The notes: generated by a model not told the origin, from the letters alone. A DNA stretch of 13,139 nucleotides from Bacteroidota bacterium (GCA_005883855.1 VBAU01000244.1:458-13596), one strand, 5' to 3'; shown: positions 1-6,730, numbered from the stretch's first letter. Translations and numbers: made by a program.

Positions 1-51
1 TTTAGCAATGAATTAGATGCTGGCGCGAACAATGTTTAATGGCACAATGGC

Positions 52-411
52 TCAGATCTTCTCAAGCCGATGGAGTGTATTCTCATTTTCAACATTGCCC
101 GTGTTTAAGGTAGAAGCCGGCTCAAATAGCATCACATCGCATTCTTCCTTGGCATTGGGGCGGTGTTCAACTCCCCTGGGAACAATGATAAACTCTCCTT
201 CGTTGATGGTTTCAACTCTATCTTCAAATTCCATTTCAAAACTTCCTTTGACTACATAAAACAACTCGTCCTCGTGGTCGTGATGATGCCAAACGAAGGG
301 TCCCTCGAATTTCACCAGCTTTACCATTTGTCCATTTAGCTCGCCGACGATTTTCGGCTTCCAGTGTTCCTTGAATAAAGAGAGTTTTTCAGCAAGATTT
401 ATCTTTTCCAT
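52..411 (-). CDS. Small single-domain cupin protein
   Basis: This 119-residue protein is a single conserved beta-barrel (cupin_2 type). Cupin motif 1 is visible at about residues 42-56: HHHDH gives the metal-binding histidines, E49 the acidic ligand, and G56 closes the motif. Motif 2 lies at residues 72-86, with G72, P78, G80, H83 and N86. Together they supply the usual 3-His/1-Glu metal site. There is no signal peptide or membrane segment, so it should be cytoplasmic. Small cupins of this size include dioxygenases, isomerases and sugar or ligand binders, and nothing here picks one substrate. The ATG at 409-411 is the natural start. It lies on the same strand as the SnoaL-like gene upstream, but a terminator-like hairpin (509-542) separates them, so it probably has its own promoter. 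Family assignment is firm; function is unknown. Confidence 0.9.
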   Translation of the reverse strand: MEKINLAEKLSLFKEHWKPKIVGELNGQMVKLVKFEGPFVWHHHDHEDELFYVVKGSFEMEFEDRVETINEGEFIIVPRGVEHRPNAKEECDVMLFEPASTLNTGNVENENTLHRLEKI

Positions 412-499
412 TTTTAGAAATTAGAAGTTGAATAGGATTACAGAACGTAAAAGTGTGCGACGCAACAGGCGCTCACTCGGAGTTCGGACGCCGGGTAAC

Positions 500-542
500 A
501 AAAATAAACGTCCCAATCTCACCGGCTCGCGACATTGGGACG
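500..542 (-). terminator. Rho-independent terminator of the SnoaL-like gene
   Basis: Read on the minus strand, a 9-bp perfect stem (positions 534-542 pairing with 509-517, sequence CGTCCCAAT / ATTGGGACG) encloses a 16-nt loop. It is followed by a T-rich tract (TTTATTTTTGTT, ending near 497). It begins about 20 bp after the stop codon of the 562-939 gene, where a terminator is expected. On the plus strand the stem is not followed by a T tract, so the orientation is clear. An outer 6-bp complement (CCGGGT at 491-496 with ACCCGG at 550-555) encloses the whole structure. Confidence 0.65.
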
Positions 543-561
543 CTTACTAACCCGGAATTGT

Positions 562-939
562 TTAGTAGAAGAACTGCTCTTTCACCACCTTTCCATCTTT
601 TACCTCGTAAATCGCAATTTCATCCATCTTCTGCCTGCCCATTCCCTTGTAGGTGCAATCCATACCCATAGCAAAAGCAACGTAGTTGCCGGCGACAATA
701 GGTTCAGAGCAATAGCCTCCGTGCATCTCTTCAACCATGTCGTTGAACTGCTGACCCTTTTTTTTGATGGCATCTAATCCCTTTACGGATTGCATGCCCT
801 GTGATTTCGGCGGCTCAACGCTTTCGGCGTCGTTTGCGAAAAGCTCTTCCTGTGCCTGCTCCCATTTGCCCCCATTAAAAAGTTCGTGCAAACGATTAGC
901 CACGTCCTTGGTTGTCATTACTGCTTCTTGTGTTGGCAT
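562..939 (-). CDS. SnoaL-like / NTF2-like domain protein
   Basis: This protein of 125 residues has the pattern of the SnoaL/NTF2-like superfamily. An N-terminal helix (about residues 10-35, with LHELFNGGKWEQAQEELFA) is followed by a short loop with a partly acidic strand, a second helix (about 53-73), and C-terminal strands ending in the pattern EIAIYEVKDGKVVKEQFFY, which is typical of the final beta hairpin. Such proteins form cone-shaped alpha+beta dimers. They range from polyketide cyclases and dehydratases to non-enzymatic binding domains, so a reaction cannot be named. No signal peptide is seen. The ATG at 937-939 is used; an internal ATG at residue 8 is an alternative. The gene is divergent from the M23 peptidase gene across a 128-bp gap and is followed by a good terminator, so it is probably monocistronic. 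Confidence 0.85.
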   Translation of the reverse strand: MPTQEAVMTTKDVANRLHELFNGGKWEQAQEELFANDAESVEPPKSQGMQSVKGLDAIKKKGQQFNDMVEEMHGGYCSEPIVAGNYVAFAMGMDCTYKGMGRQKMDEIAIYEVKDGKVVKEQFFY

Positions 940-1011
940 AAAAAAAAGTTTTTGATTAAGAAAATTGGACAGATAATCTACAACTTTTGACCGATTGTAA
1001 AAATTAATTTA

Positions 1012-1049
1012 TGATGAACATGGAAATTTCCGTGATGAACTTAGTTTTA
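1012..1049 (+). promoter_or_regulatory. Candidate control region of the M23 peptidase gene
   Basis: In the gap between two divergent genes, a perfect 10-bp palindrome (GGAAATTTCC, 1022-1031) is flanked by two copies of TGATGAAC (1012-1019 and 1033-1040), spaced exactly 21 bp, or two helical turns. Just downstream, TAGTTTTA (1042-1049) matches the Bacteroidota -7 element TAnnTTTG at seven of eight positions, and the ATG follows at 1068. No good TTTG -33 box sits at the expected distance, which would fit an activator-dependent promoter. That reading is inference from pattern only. Confidence 0.3.
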
Positions 1050-1067
1050 CCAAAATTGTGAGCGCGG

Positions 1068-1667
1068 ATGTCGAAGTTTTTTTTGTTGTTCTGTCTGGTT
1101 GCTACCGGCTGCGCAGTCAGCAAAAATCCGCTTCGGAAAGAAGTGAAGTTGCTTCAAAAGGGAGTTATTAAGGATGATACGAGTTATGTATATGCGTTGC
1201 CTTACGCAAACAAAACTTCCCACCGGCTAATACAGGGATATTTCGGCCACTTTTCCCATAAAGAAAGGGCGGCCCTTGATTTTAAGATGAAACGAGGAAC
1301 AAAAGTTTTGGCGGCAAGAGATGGAATCGTAGTAAGGGTAAAACAAGATGGCGACAAAGGTGGTATGAACAAGAAATACCGGCCTTATGGAAATAACATT
1401 GTCATCCAACATGCGGATGGTTCCAGGGCCGGATACTGGCATTTGCAATTCAATGGTTCATTGGTAAAAGTCGGCGACTCAGCTAAGAAAGGACAATCGA
1501 TCGCACTCAGTGGAAAGACCGGTTACACGGCACTGCCTCATTTGCATTTCCTGGTTTGGACATTTATTGGCAGGGGCGAGTGGCAGCAGGTGGCCACCCG
1601 TTTTCAAACATCAAAAGGGATCAAATACCTGCGGGCGATGAGAAAATATCGCAGCACAAATCAATAG
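1068..1667 (+). CDS. M23 family metallopeptidase, predicted lipoprotein
   Basis: This 199-residue protein begins with a short hydrophobic signal and a lipobox-like VATGC, placing the lipidated cysteine at residue 15. The rest is a peptidase M23 (LytM/lysostaphin-like) domain. Zinc-site residues are visible: H64 and D71 (HKERAALDF), H125 (YWHL), and the final HxH motif at H158/H160 (LPHLH). The flanking text (GTKVLAARDGIVVRV, GDSAKKGQSIALSGKTG) is classic for the family. Because all the ligands are present, it is probably an active endopeptidase cutting peptide cross-links of peptidoglycan or another glycine-rich peptide, anchored in a membrane and facing the periplasm. The short N-terminal linker (about 16-45) has no extra domain. 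The pnuC gene begins 24 bp downstream on the same strand, so co-transcription is possible although the functions are unrelated. Confidence 0.9.
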   Translation: MSKFFLLFCLVATGCAVSKNPLRKEVKLLQKGVIKDDTSYVYALPYANKTSHRLIQGYFGHFSHKERAALDFKMKRGTKVLAARDGIVVRVKQDGDKGGMNKKYRPYGNNIVIQHADGSRAGYWHLQFNGSLVKVGDSAKKGQSIALSGKTGYTALPHLHFLVWTFIGRGEWQQVATRFQTSKGIKYLRAMRKYRSTNQ

Positions 1668-1691
1668 TAATATTTTTGATAAAATTCTTCC

Positions 1692-2366
1692 TTGTCTTTC
1701 CACGACATATACCAGCAATTTATTGATGGCATGAAACAAACAGGTTGGCTTGAATACGTCGCTGTATTCGCCGGCATTGGCAGCGTATGGTTCAGTCGCA
1801 TTGAAAACATTTTAGTGTATCCTGTTGGCTTGATCAATACGATCATTTACATCTGGCTCAGCATTAAGGGTCACTTGCTTGGGGAAGCCAGCGTAAATTT
1901 TTATTACACCGTGATGAGCATCTACGGTTGGATCCTTTGGGCAAAAAAAGACCAACAGCGGCAGCATGTGGTGGTGATCACTAAATCAAGCGGAAAGGAC
2001 TGGTTGAAGCATGTTCTTTTTTTTGCAGCATTTTACATTGCTATTTTTTCTTCACTAACTTATCTAAAGACAAAATTTGCGCCCGGTGCCATCCCGTGGG
2101 CGGATGCTTTTGCCAGTGCAACCGCTTACACAGGCATGTGGCTGATGACAAAGAAGAAAGTGGAGAGCTGGTACTGGTGGATCGCAACCAACATAGCATC
2201 TATTCCCCTTTATTTCGTGAAGCAATATGTGTTTACCAGCGTGTATTACCTGGTGTTACTCATCATGGCGGTGTTTGGATTATTTGAATGGCTAAAAAGA
2301 GAAAGACAAGAAAAGGAAAAAGGTGATGAGTATTTCACCACCTTTTCCAATGCCCCCTCACATTAA
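1692..2366 (+). CDS. pnuC: Nicotinamide riboside transporter PnuC
   Basis: This 224-residue, very hydrophobic inner-membrane protein has about seven membrane segments and the hallmarks of PnuC. These are the N-terminal WLEYVAVFAGIGSVWFSRIENI, the YPVGLINTIIYIWLS helix, the WxxW signature at W80-W83 (IYGWILW), and the C-terminal block around 159-176 (SWYWWIATNIASIPLYF). PnuC carries nicotinamide riboside by facilitated diffusion, and a cytoplasmic kinase traps it by phosphorylation. A NadR-like kinase lies 0.5 kb downstream, which supports the assignment. The start is uncertain: a TTG at 1692 keeps the amphipathic N-terminal helix seen in relatives, an in-frame stop lies just upstream at 1680, and the first ATG (1731) would remove 13 residues. 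I favour TTG. The last four bases overlap the end of the convergent hsp20 gene. Confidence 0.93.
   Translation: MSFHDIYQQFIDGMKQTGWLEYVAVFAGIGSVWFSRIENILVYPVGLINTIIYIWLSIKGHLLGEASVNFYYTVMSIYGWILWAKKDQQRQHVVVITKSSGKDWLKHVLFFAAFYIAIFSSLTYLKTKFAPGAIPWADAFASATAYTGMWLMTKKKVESWYWWIATNIASIPLYFVKQYVFTSVYYLVLLIMAVFGLFEWLKRERQEKEKGDEYFTTFSNAPSH
2317..2339 (-). terminator. Possible hsp20 terminator inside the pnuC 3' end
   Basis: On the minus strand a GGTGA/TCACC stem (2335-2339 with 2322-2326, 8-nt loop) is followed directly by five Ts and then CC and four more Ts. It lies 24 to 46 bp past the hsp20 stop codon and within pnuC coding sequence. The stem is short, so strength is doubtful. An alternative, longer plus-strand pairing (2315-2325 with 2339-2348, one bulged A) also exists. 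Confidence 0.4.
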
Positions 2367-2791
2367 TTAATCGAAATCTCCTGCGCGGTTGTTTCTTTTC
2401 CCGGCACAATTGGCAGACTCACTTGCAACACTCCATCCACATACTTTGCTGTAATGTTCGTTGCATCAATGGCCTCATCCAAGGTAAATGATCTCTCAAA
2501 CCCACCACGACTGTATTCTCTTCGAACCCAGTCAGGCCTGGGGAAACCCTCGGGCGGTAAATAGGAAACCGTGAGCTCGTTGCCCTTGACGTTTAGATGA
2601 AAGTTTTCCTTAATTCGGCCCGGTGCAAACACCAGCATTTCATAACTGTTGTCTGCTTTGTAAATGTTTACAGCGGCTCTTTGCATGGAACGGATGAGCT
2701 GGTGCTGTTGCCGGCTTCCGGGATAACTGCCTTTTGCGGCTTCGTGGGCTATGGCACTCCGCTGGCCCCCACATGACTGATTGTAGTACAT
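2363..2791 (-). CDS. Hsp20/alpha-crystallin family small heat-shock protein
   Basis: This 142-residue protein has an alpha-crystallin domain at about residues 38-128. It begins with AAVNIYKADNSYEMLVFAPG (the beta2-beta3 region), continues with FHLNVKGNELTVSYLPPEG, and ends in the diagnostic GVLQVSLPIV block (120-129). The C-terminal tail contains an ISI tripeptide (139-141), the IxI motif that docks into a neighbouring dimer to build oligomers. The N-terminal arm (1-37) is polar and rich in Gly, Gln and Ser, which is less hydrophobic than in many family members. Small heat-shock proteins hold unfolding proteins in a refoldable state without ATP. The gene is convergent with pnuC (4-bp overlap of ends) and divergent from the nadR-like gene, so it sits between two NAD-salvage genes. 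The ATG at 2789-2791 is the natural start. Confidence 0.93.
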   Translation of the reverse strand: MYYNQSCGGQRSAIAHEAAKGSYPGSRQQHQLIRSMQRAAVNIYKADNSYEMLVFAPGRIKENFHLNVKGNELTVSYLPPEGFPRPDWVRREYSRGGFERSFTLDEAIDATNITAKYVDGVLQVSLPIVPGKETTAQEISIN

Positions 2792-2880
2792 GTTCTTTGT
2801 TTTTTGATGAAAGAATAGTGTTACTTAACGAAGGACGTACGAAGCCGTCAAATATTTTATTGCGTTAACTTACATACGCC

Positions 2881-3435
2881 ATGCTGAGAAAAATAGCCAT
2901 CGTCGGACCTGAATCAACAGGCAAAAGCACTTTATGCGAACAATTGGCTGAACATTATCAGACCTTATGGTGCCCGGAATATGCGAGAGAATATTTATTG
3001 GAACACGGGATGAAGTATACTTATGACGATCTGCTAACTATTGCCAGGGGTCAGGTGGCGCTTGAGGACAAATGCGTTCAATTGGCAATTGACAATGGGC
3101 AATTGGCAAGTAACAGAGCATACCCTTTGTTCATCGATACTAATATGTACGTGATGAAAGTGTGGTGCGAATTTGTTTTTGGGAAATGCCACCAATACAT
3201 TTTGGACCAATTAGCCGCAAGAAAATATGACCTCTACTTTCTTTGCAATGTTGACTTGCCCTGGACCTTCGATGACTTGCGTGAGTATCCGGATCTTGAA
3301 ACCAGGCAAAAATTATATGAGATCTATAAGGATATCATGACGAACCAAACGGTGCCGTGGGTTGAAATAAGTGGCGGCAGTGAAAATAGATTTGAGACCG
3401 CTGTTCGAAGCGTTGACACCTTACTGAAAGACTAA
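2881..3435 (+). CDS. NadR-like ribosylnicotinamide kinase (AAA ATPase)
   Basis: This is a 184-residue P-loop kinase. The Walker A motif is GPESTGKST at residues 9-17, and the following text (EYAREYL, ARGQVALED, LFIDTNMYVMKVWCE, LCNVDLPWTFDDLREYPD) is the pattern of the C-terminal kinase domain of NadR, which phosphorylates nicotinamide riboside to NMN. The lid region is DDLREYPD. The N-terminal HTH and the adenylyltransferase domain of enteric NadR are absent, so this is a stand-alone kinase. The linked pnuC gene supports a role in salvage of imported nicotinamide riboside. Oddity: residues 67-78 are encoded by degenerate 7-bp tandem repeats (3079-3113), which appear to insert extra residues before the YPLFIDT strand. 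The GT39 gene begins 27 bp after the stop, probably in the same transcript. The name is used by family; activity is inferred. Confidence 0.88.
   Translation: MLRKIAIVGPESTGKSTLCEQLAEHYQTLWCPEYAREYLLEHGMKYTYDDLLTIARGQVALEDKCVQLAIDNGQLASNRAYPLFIDTNMYVMKVWCEFVFGKCHQYILDQLAARKYDLYFLCNVDLPWTFDDLREYPDLETRQKLYEIYKDIMTNQTVPWVEISGGSENRFETAVRSVDTLLKD
3079..3113 (+). repeat. Degenerate heptanucleotide tandem repeat in the kinase gene
   Basis: Five consecutive 7-bp units read CAATTGG, CAATTGA, CAATGGG, CAATTGG and CAAGTAA. The first four differ from one another by only one to three bases. The run is in-frame coding sequence and yields QLAIDNGQLAS. Related units, including CAATTGACA, recur at 9851-9859 in an intergenic hairpin. 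Confidence 0.7.
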
Positions 3436-3462
3436 TTGCTTCAATCACTATTTTCGTTTTTG

Positions 3463-5154
3463 ATGAGATCATTTTTGCCAAAAAATCACCGACTTCTGTT
3501 CTATTTAACCTGGATTATTTTAGCGATCATTCAGTCCCGCTACACCGAGTTACTTGATGACGAAGCATATTACTGGGTGTATTCAAAATTCCTGGACTGG
3601 GGGTACTTTGATCATCCTCCCATGGTTGCGGTTCTTATCAAAGCAGGATATTTTGTTTTCCACAATGAATTGGGTGTACGATTGGTTTTTATCCTGCTAA
3701 ATACTCTATCATTGGTGCTGATTGAGCAATTACTCGATAAAAAAAATGCGCTTCTTTTTTATGGCATTGTGTTATCCCTGGTAGTGTTGCAGCTCAGCGG
3801 GTTCGTCGCTGTGCCGGATACTCCTTTGATATTTTTTACTGCGCTGTTCTTTTGGTGTTATAGAAAATTTCTCGAGCGTCCTTCTTTGCCATATAGTTTT
3901 TTGTTGGCGCTTGTTACGGCAGGGTTGCTTTACAGTAAATATCACGCCGTGCTGATCATCTTCTTTGTGCTCATGTCGAACTTCAAATTGTTTGCTCGTT
4001 ACCAAACTTATATTGTCGGATTAGTGGCGTTAGTTTTTTTTGCCCCTCACTTATGGTGGCAATACCAGCATGACTGGGTTAGTTTTCGGTATCACTTATT
4101 TGAAAGCAACGTCAATCCCTACAAAATCTCTTATACCCTTAATTATATTGTTGGTCAAATTTTATTGGCAGGCCCCCTCGCGGGAATTATTCTTTTACCT
4201 GCAGCTTTTTTGTATCATGCAAAAATTGTTTTTGAGAGATCGTTAAAATTTACTCTAATCGGGATTTATGTTGTTTTCCTGCTGAGCTCTTTCCGGGGAA
4301 AAGTGGAGGCAAACTGGACGTCGCCGGCCATTGTTCCATTGATTATTTTGAGCCATAATTTTCTTTCCGACAAAGCAAGGTCAATAGCTGTCAACGGGGA
4401 AAAGTGGCTATTCCGTCTGCTACCGCTGACAGTGATTCTTGTTCTTTGTGCCAGGGCGGCAATGATTTTCGACGTAATTCCAATCAAACAAATCAAACAA
4501 CAATACCATGGCTGGCACGGGTGGCCTCAAATCATGAAACAAAAAACAAATAACCTTCCCATCGTGTTCGAAAACTCTTACCAGCGTGCATCCAAGTACT
4601 GGTTTTACTCAGGGCAAATGACATATTCACTAAACTGGTACCGCGAGAGAAGAAATAATTACAATTTCTGGCCGATTGAGGATTCGATCCTGGGCAAACC
4701 GGTATTTATTATGGACATACACAATCTCGATTCATTTCAAAACAAAATCGAGACGCCGATAGGCATTGTGGGCTATAAATATGACTCCACTTTTTCAAGT
4801 TTTGCCAAGGTGAAATTCACTCCAACCAAAAGGGGGACAATTAATGTGAATGAAAAATTGCAGCTTTTCGAAATGACTGTGAAGACTGAGCTGCCGACCA
4901 AGTATTATAGCTACATCATAAATCATCCTCACTTGCAAACAGAAATAGTAGTAGGTCTTTTTGATAAACATGGATGGGTACAGGATCTTCCGGTTGGGCA
5001 TACACTTAATGAAATGATAGAGCGTCCCCAAACGCTGCATTTTCTCAATTTAAACTTGCGTGGCAGGAACTATTACTTGCTTTTCTCCATTTTTCAGCCG
5101 GGCACAATTACCGGCACTCACAATAGTGAAAAAATAAAACTGGTCGTTCGGTAG
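3463..5154 (+). CDS. GT39/ArnT-like membrane glycosyltransferase
   Basis: A large polytopic membrane protein (563 residues from the ATG at 3463) of the dolichyl-phosphate-mannose mannosyltransferase / ArnT superfamily (PMT_2). The first periplasmic loop carries the diagnostic acidic motif LLDDEAYYW (residues 30-38), followed by LDWGYFDHPPM (44-54). In this superfamily the acidic residues of that loop bind metal and act in catalysis. About ten to twelve hydrophobic segments follow, up to roughly residue 340. A soluble C-terminal domain (about 350-563) faces the periplasm. Such enzymes transfer a sugar from a polyprenyl-phosphate carrier to a lipid, glycan or protein; the acceptor cannot be told here. 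An in-frame TTG directly after the nadR stop (3436) would add nine residues; I prefer ATG. The stop codon abuts the stop codon of convergent mtgA with no bases between. Confidence 0.88.
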   Translation: MRSFLPKNHRLLFYLTWIILAIIQSRYTELLDDEAYYWVYSKFLDWGYFDHPPMVAVLIKAGYFVFHNELGVRLVFILLNTLSLVLIEQLLDKKNALLFYGIVLSLVVLQLSGFVAVPDTPLIFFTALFFWCYRKFLERPSLPYSFLLALVTAGLLYSKYHAVLIIFFVLMSNFKLFARYQTYIVGLVALVFFAPHLWWQYQHDWVSFRYHLFESNVNPYKISYTLNYIVGQILLAGPLAGIILLPAAFLYHAKIVFERSLKFTLIGIYVVFLLSSFRGKVEANWTSPAIVPLIILSHNFLSDKARSIAVNGEKWLFRLLPLTVILVLCARAAMIFDVIPIKQIKQQYHGWHGWPQIMKQKTNNLPIVFENSYQRASKYWFYSGQMTYSLNWYRERRNNYNFWPIEDSILGKPVFIMDIHNLDSFQNKIETPIGIVGYKYDSTFSSFAKVKFTPTKRGTINVNEKLQLFEMTVKTELPTKYYSYIINHPHLQTEIVVGLFDKHGWVQDLPVGHTLNEMIERPQTLHFLNLNLRGRNYYLLFSIFQPGTITGTHNSEKIKLVVR

Positions 5155-5865
5155 TCATTTCTTCGAAGTAGGAAAAACAATTCTTTGAATATCCGGATCG
5201 GACTGAAGGTTATTCATCTGTCGCACCACCCAACCCGATCGAATGGCTACATATCTGGAAACAGGTTTTACCGAGTATTTTTGAGGGTTTGGCAGACAGG
5301 CCGCAATCATGGCTGCTTCCTGTCGCGATAGGTTCACTGCATGCTTATTAAAATCCTTTTGAGCCGCCTTTTCGATGCCGAAAACTCCATCACCCATTTG
5401 GGCAACATTCATATACACGTCGAGAATTCTCTTTTTGCCCCAGATCTTTTCGATCATAAATGTAAAGTACACTTCAAGGGCTTTTCGAATCCAACTTCTG
5501 CCTTGCCACAGAAAGACATTTTTTGCGGTTTGCTGGCTAATGGTACTAGCACCATGAAGTGATTTACTTTTTTGATTATGCTTCATGGCTTTTTCAATCG
5601 ATTTAAAATCGAAGCCATCGTGATCAGGAAATAGTTGATCTTCGGAAGCAATTACGGCGAGCTTTGCATTCGTGCCAATACTGCTTCGGCTAATATAATC
5701 ACGTTTCAGCCCGTGGCCTGTGAACAAACTGGAGAGTTGTGTAAGCGTTATAGGTGGATCCACCCATTTTAATAGAATAATGTAAACGAATTGAGCAATG
5801 AAAAGAAATATAAAAAGGCGTTTGATGAATCTCCAGGCTCTTGGAAAAAATCCTTTGGTTTCCAT
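5155..5865 (-). CDS. mtgA: Monofunctional biosynthetic peptidoglycan transglycosylase
   Basis: This 236-residue protein has one N-terminal membrane anchor (about residues 15-33) followed by a GT51 domain. The signature motifs appear in order: ASEDQLFPDHDGFD with catalytic E75, GASTISQQTAKNVFLW (105-120), RKALEVYFTFMIE with the second conserved glutamate E131, and RILDVYMNVAQMGDGVFGIEKAA (146-168). No transpeptidase domain follows, so it is the monofunctional type (MtgA) and not a class A penicillin-binding protein. It polymerises lipid II into glycan strands on the periplasmic face of the inner membrane. The size matches the family. The gene follows the LysE-family gene on the same strand after a 99-bp gap and ends exactly against the convergent GT39 gene. 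Confidence 0.95.
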   Translation of the reverse strand: METKGFFPRAWRFIKRLFIFLFIAQFVYIILLKWVDPPITLTQLSSLFTGHGLKRDYISRSSIGTNAKLAVIASEDQLFPDHDGFDFKSIEKAMKHNQKSKSLHGASTISQQTAKNVFLWQGRSWIRKALEVYFTFMIEKIWGKKRILDVYMNVAQMGDGVFGIEKAAQKDFNKHAVNLSRQEAAMIAACLPNPQKYSVKPVSRYVAIRSGWVVRQMNNLQSDPDIQRIVFPTSKK

Positions 5866-5880
5866 TTAGGTGTAAATGAA

Positions 5881-5920
5881 CCATAAAAAAATTATTTATG
5901 GCTAGCACTATTTTTTATGG
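5881..5920. repeat. AT-rich inverted repeat upstream of mtgA
   Basis: A perfect 10-bp inverted repeat (CCATAAAAAA at 5881-5890, TTTTTTATGG at 5911-5920) with a 20-nt spacer lies in the gap between the LysE-family gene and mtgA. A third half-copy (TTTATGG, 5895-5901) allows an alternative, shorter hairpin. It could be a weak terminator for the upstream gene or a protein site at the mtgA promoter. The stem is nearly all A-T, so a strong RNA terminator is unlikely. Confidence 0.45.
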
Positions 5921-5964
5921 TGAGTTCTGTATGATCTTAAATAAAAAATTACGCATAAAAATAG

Positions 5965-6603
5965 TTATTTCAATTTATCTGCGTAGGTCAACAATCCCCA
6001 AATCAAAGCGAAGCCAAATCCGATCAGGATAATGCCGTTGACGCGGTTTATGATATGAATATTGTGTGGAGTTAACTTCTTCCTGATCTTACCTGCCAAC
6101 ATTACTTTGGCAATATCGGTCGAAAAAACTATGGCAAGACAAGCGAGAAATAAAACGAGCTTCTGTTGAAGAGTATGATTGATAAATGTGGTAGACGCCG
6201 TAAACCAAAACAGAAAAACAGCAGGGTTTAAGGTATTCATCAGGTAGCCTGAAAAAGCGAGTCTTGCGTAATCTCTCCTCCTAAACTGCATAAACACCTG
6301 CTGTCCTTCTTCATTCACTTTTATTTTTTTGAAAAACAAAAAATAAATGCCCACGGAAATGAGAAAAATACTTCCCGCGATGCCGATCTCTTTTTTGTGT
6401 GAGCTAAGCATAGCAAATAATTCGGTAAACACATTACTCACAAGTACCATAGTTATATCGCTGGCAGAAACCCCGATAATAAAAGCCAATCCGCCGGTAT
6501 GGCCGTTATTGAGGCTTTGTTTGATGATCGAAAACATTACGGGGCCCACGGATATACTGAGCAAGAGTCCAAGTGTAATTCCTTTCAACAGGGCTTCAAT
6601 CAT
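5965..6603 (-). CDS. LysE family translocator
   Basis: From the ATG at 6601-6603 this is a 212-residue inner-membrane protein with about six hydrophobic segments. LysE/RhtB features are visible: the N-terminal GITLGLLLSISVGPVMFSI (residues 8-26), the GVSASD turn (44-49), and the NTLNPAVFLFW segment (123-133). Between helices 3 and 4 lies a charged cytoplasmic loop (about 92-115), as usual in the family. Members export amino acids such as lysine, threonine or homoserine-type compounds; the substrate cannot be predicted here. A TTG codon five residues upstream could extend the frame, but it overlaps the proposed -7 box, so the ATG is preferred. The gene is divergent from the tetR efflux operon and its product might be part of the same export response, though nothing shows shared control. 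Confidence 0.9.
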   Translation of the reverse strand: MIEALLKGITLGLLLSISVGPVMFSIIKQSLNNGHTGGLAFIIGVSASDITMVLVSNVFTELFAMLSSHKKEIGIAGSIFLISVGIYFLFFKKIKVNEEGQQVFMQFRRRDYARLAFSGYLMNTLNPAVFLFWFTASTTFINHTLQQKLVLFLACLAIVFSTDIAKVMLAGKIRKKLTPHNIHIINRVNGIILIGFGFALIWGLLTYADKLK

Positions 6604-6615
6604 AATGGGAAAATA

Positions 6616-6644
6616 CAAACTATGAATGATTCCTGATTTTCAAA
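6616..6644 (-). promoter_or_regulatory. Putative promoter of the LysE-family gene
   Basis: On the minus strand TTTG (6641-6644) is followed by an 18-bp spacer and TAGTTTG (6616-6622). This resembles the Bacteroidota TTTG / TAnnTTTG promoter with one base missing inside the -7 element. Transcription would begin only a few bases before the ATG at 6603, giving a very short leader. Confidence 0.4.
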
Positions 6645-6682
6645 CTAAATCTTCATTTGGGTTGCCGTTAGGAAAATTCTAG

Positions 6683-6713
6683 TTTGTTTTAATTAAACGT
6701 TTGTTTAACTTCG
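6683..6713 (+). promoter_or_regulatory. Promoter of the tetR-tolC-hlyD-emrB operon
   Basis: TTTG at 6683-6686 is followed by a 19-bp spacer and TAACTTCG at 6706-6713, matching TAnnTTTG at seven of eight positions. Spacing is as expected for the Bacteroidota primary sigma factor, and the tetR ATG follows at 6731. A perfect palindrome occupies the spacer and the start of the -7 element. This also argues against the TTG at 6701 as the tetR start, since that codon lies within the promoter. Confidence 0.6.
6693..6708. promoter_or_regulatory. Candidate TetR operator palindrome
   Basis: TTAAAC-GTTT-GTTTAA is a perfect inverted repeat with 6-bp arms and a 4-bp centre, lying between the -33 and -7 promoter elements 22 bp before the tetR ATG. 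Bound repressor there would block RNA polymerase, giving autorepression of the whole efflux operon. That the adjacent TetR protein binds it is inference from position and symmetry. Confidence 0.55.
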
Positions 6714-6730
6714 TGCCCTTTATTTTTAAA

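Noticed and set aside
453..671. Possible small plus-strand gene across the 412-561 gap
   Set aside because: It runs through the terminator hairpin and into the antisense of the SnoaL-like gene, and its translation looks random.
986..1012. TTTG / TAATTTAT as the M23 gene promoter
   Set aside because: The spacer is only 15 bp and the -7 match is poor; the TAGTTTTA box at 1042-1049 is better placed.
6701..6703. TTG as the start of the TetR regulator
   Set aside because: It lies inside the promoter/operator, adds ten residues not typical of the family, and a good ATG follows at 6731.
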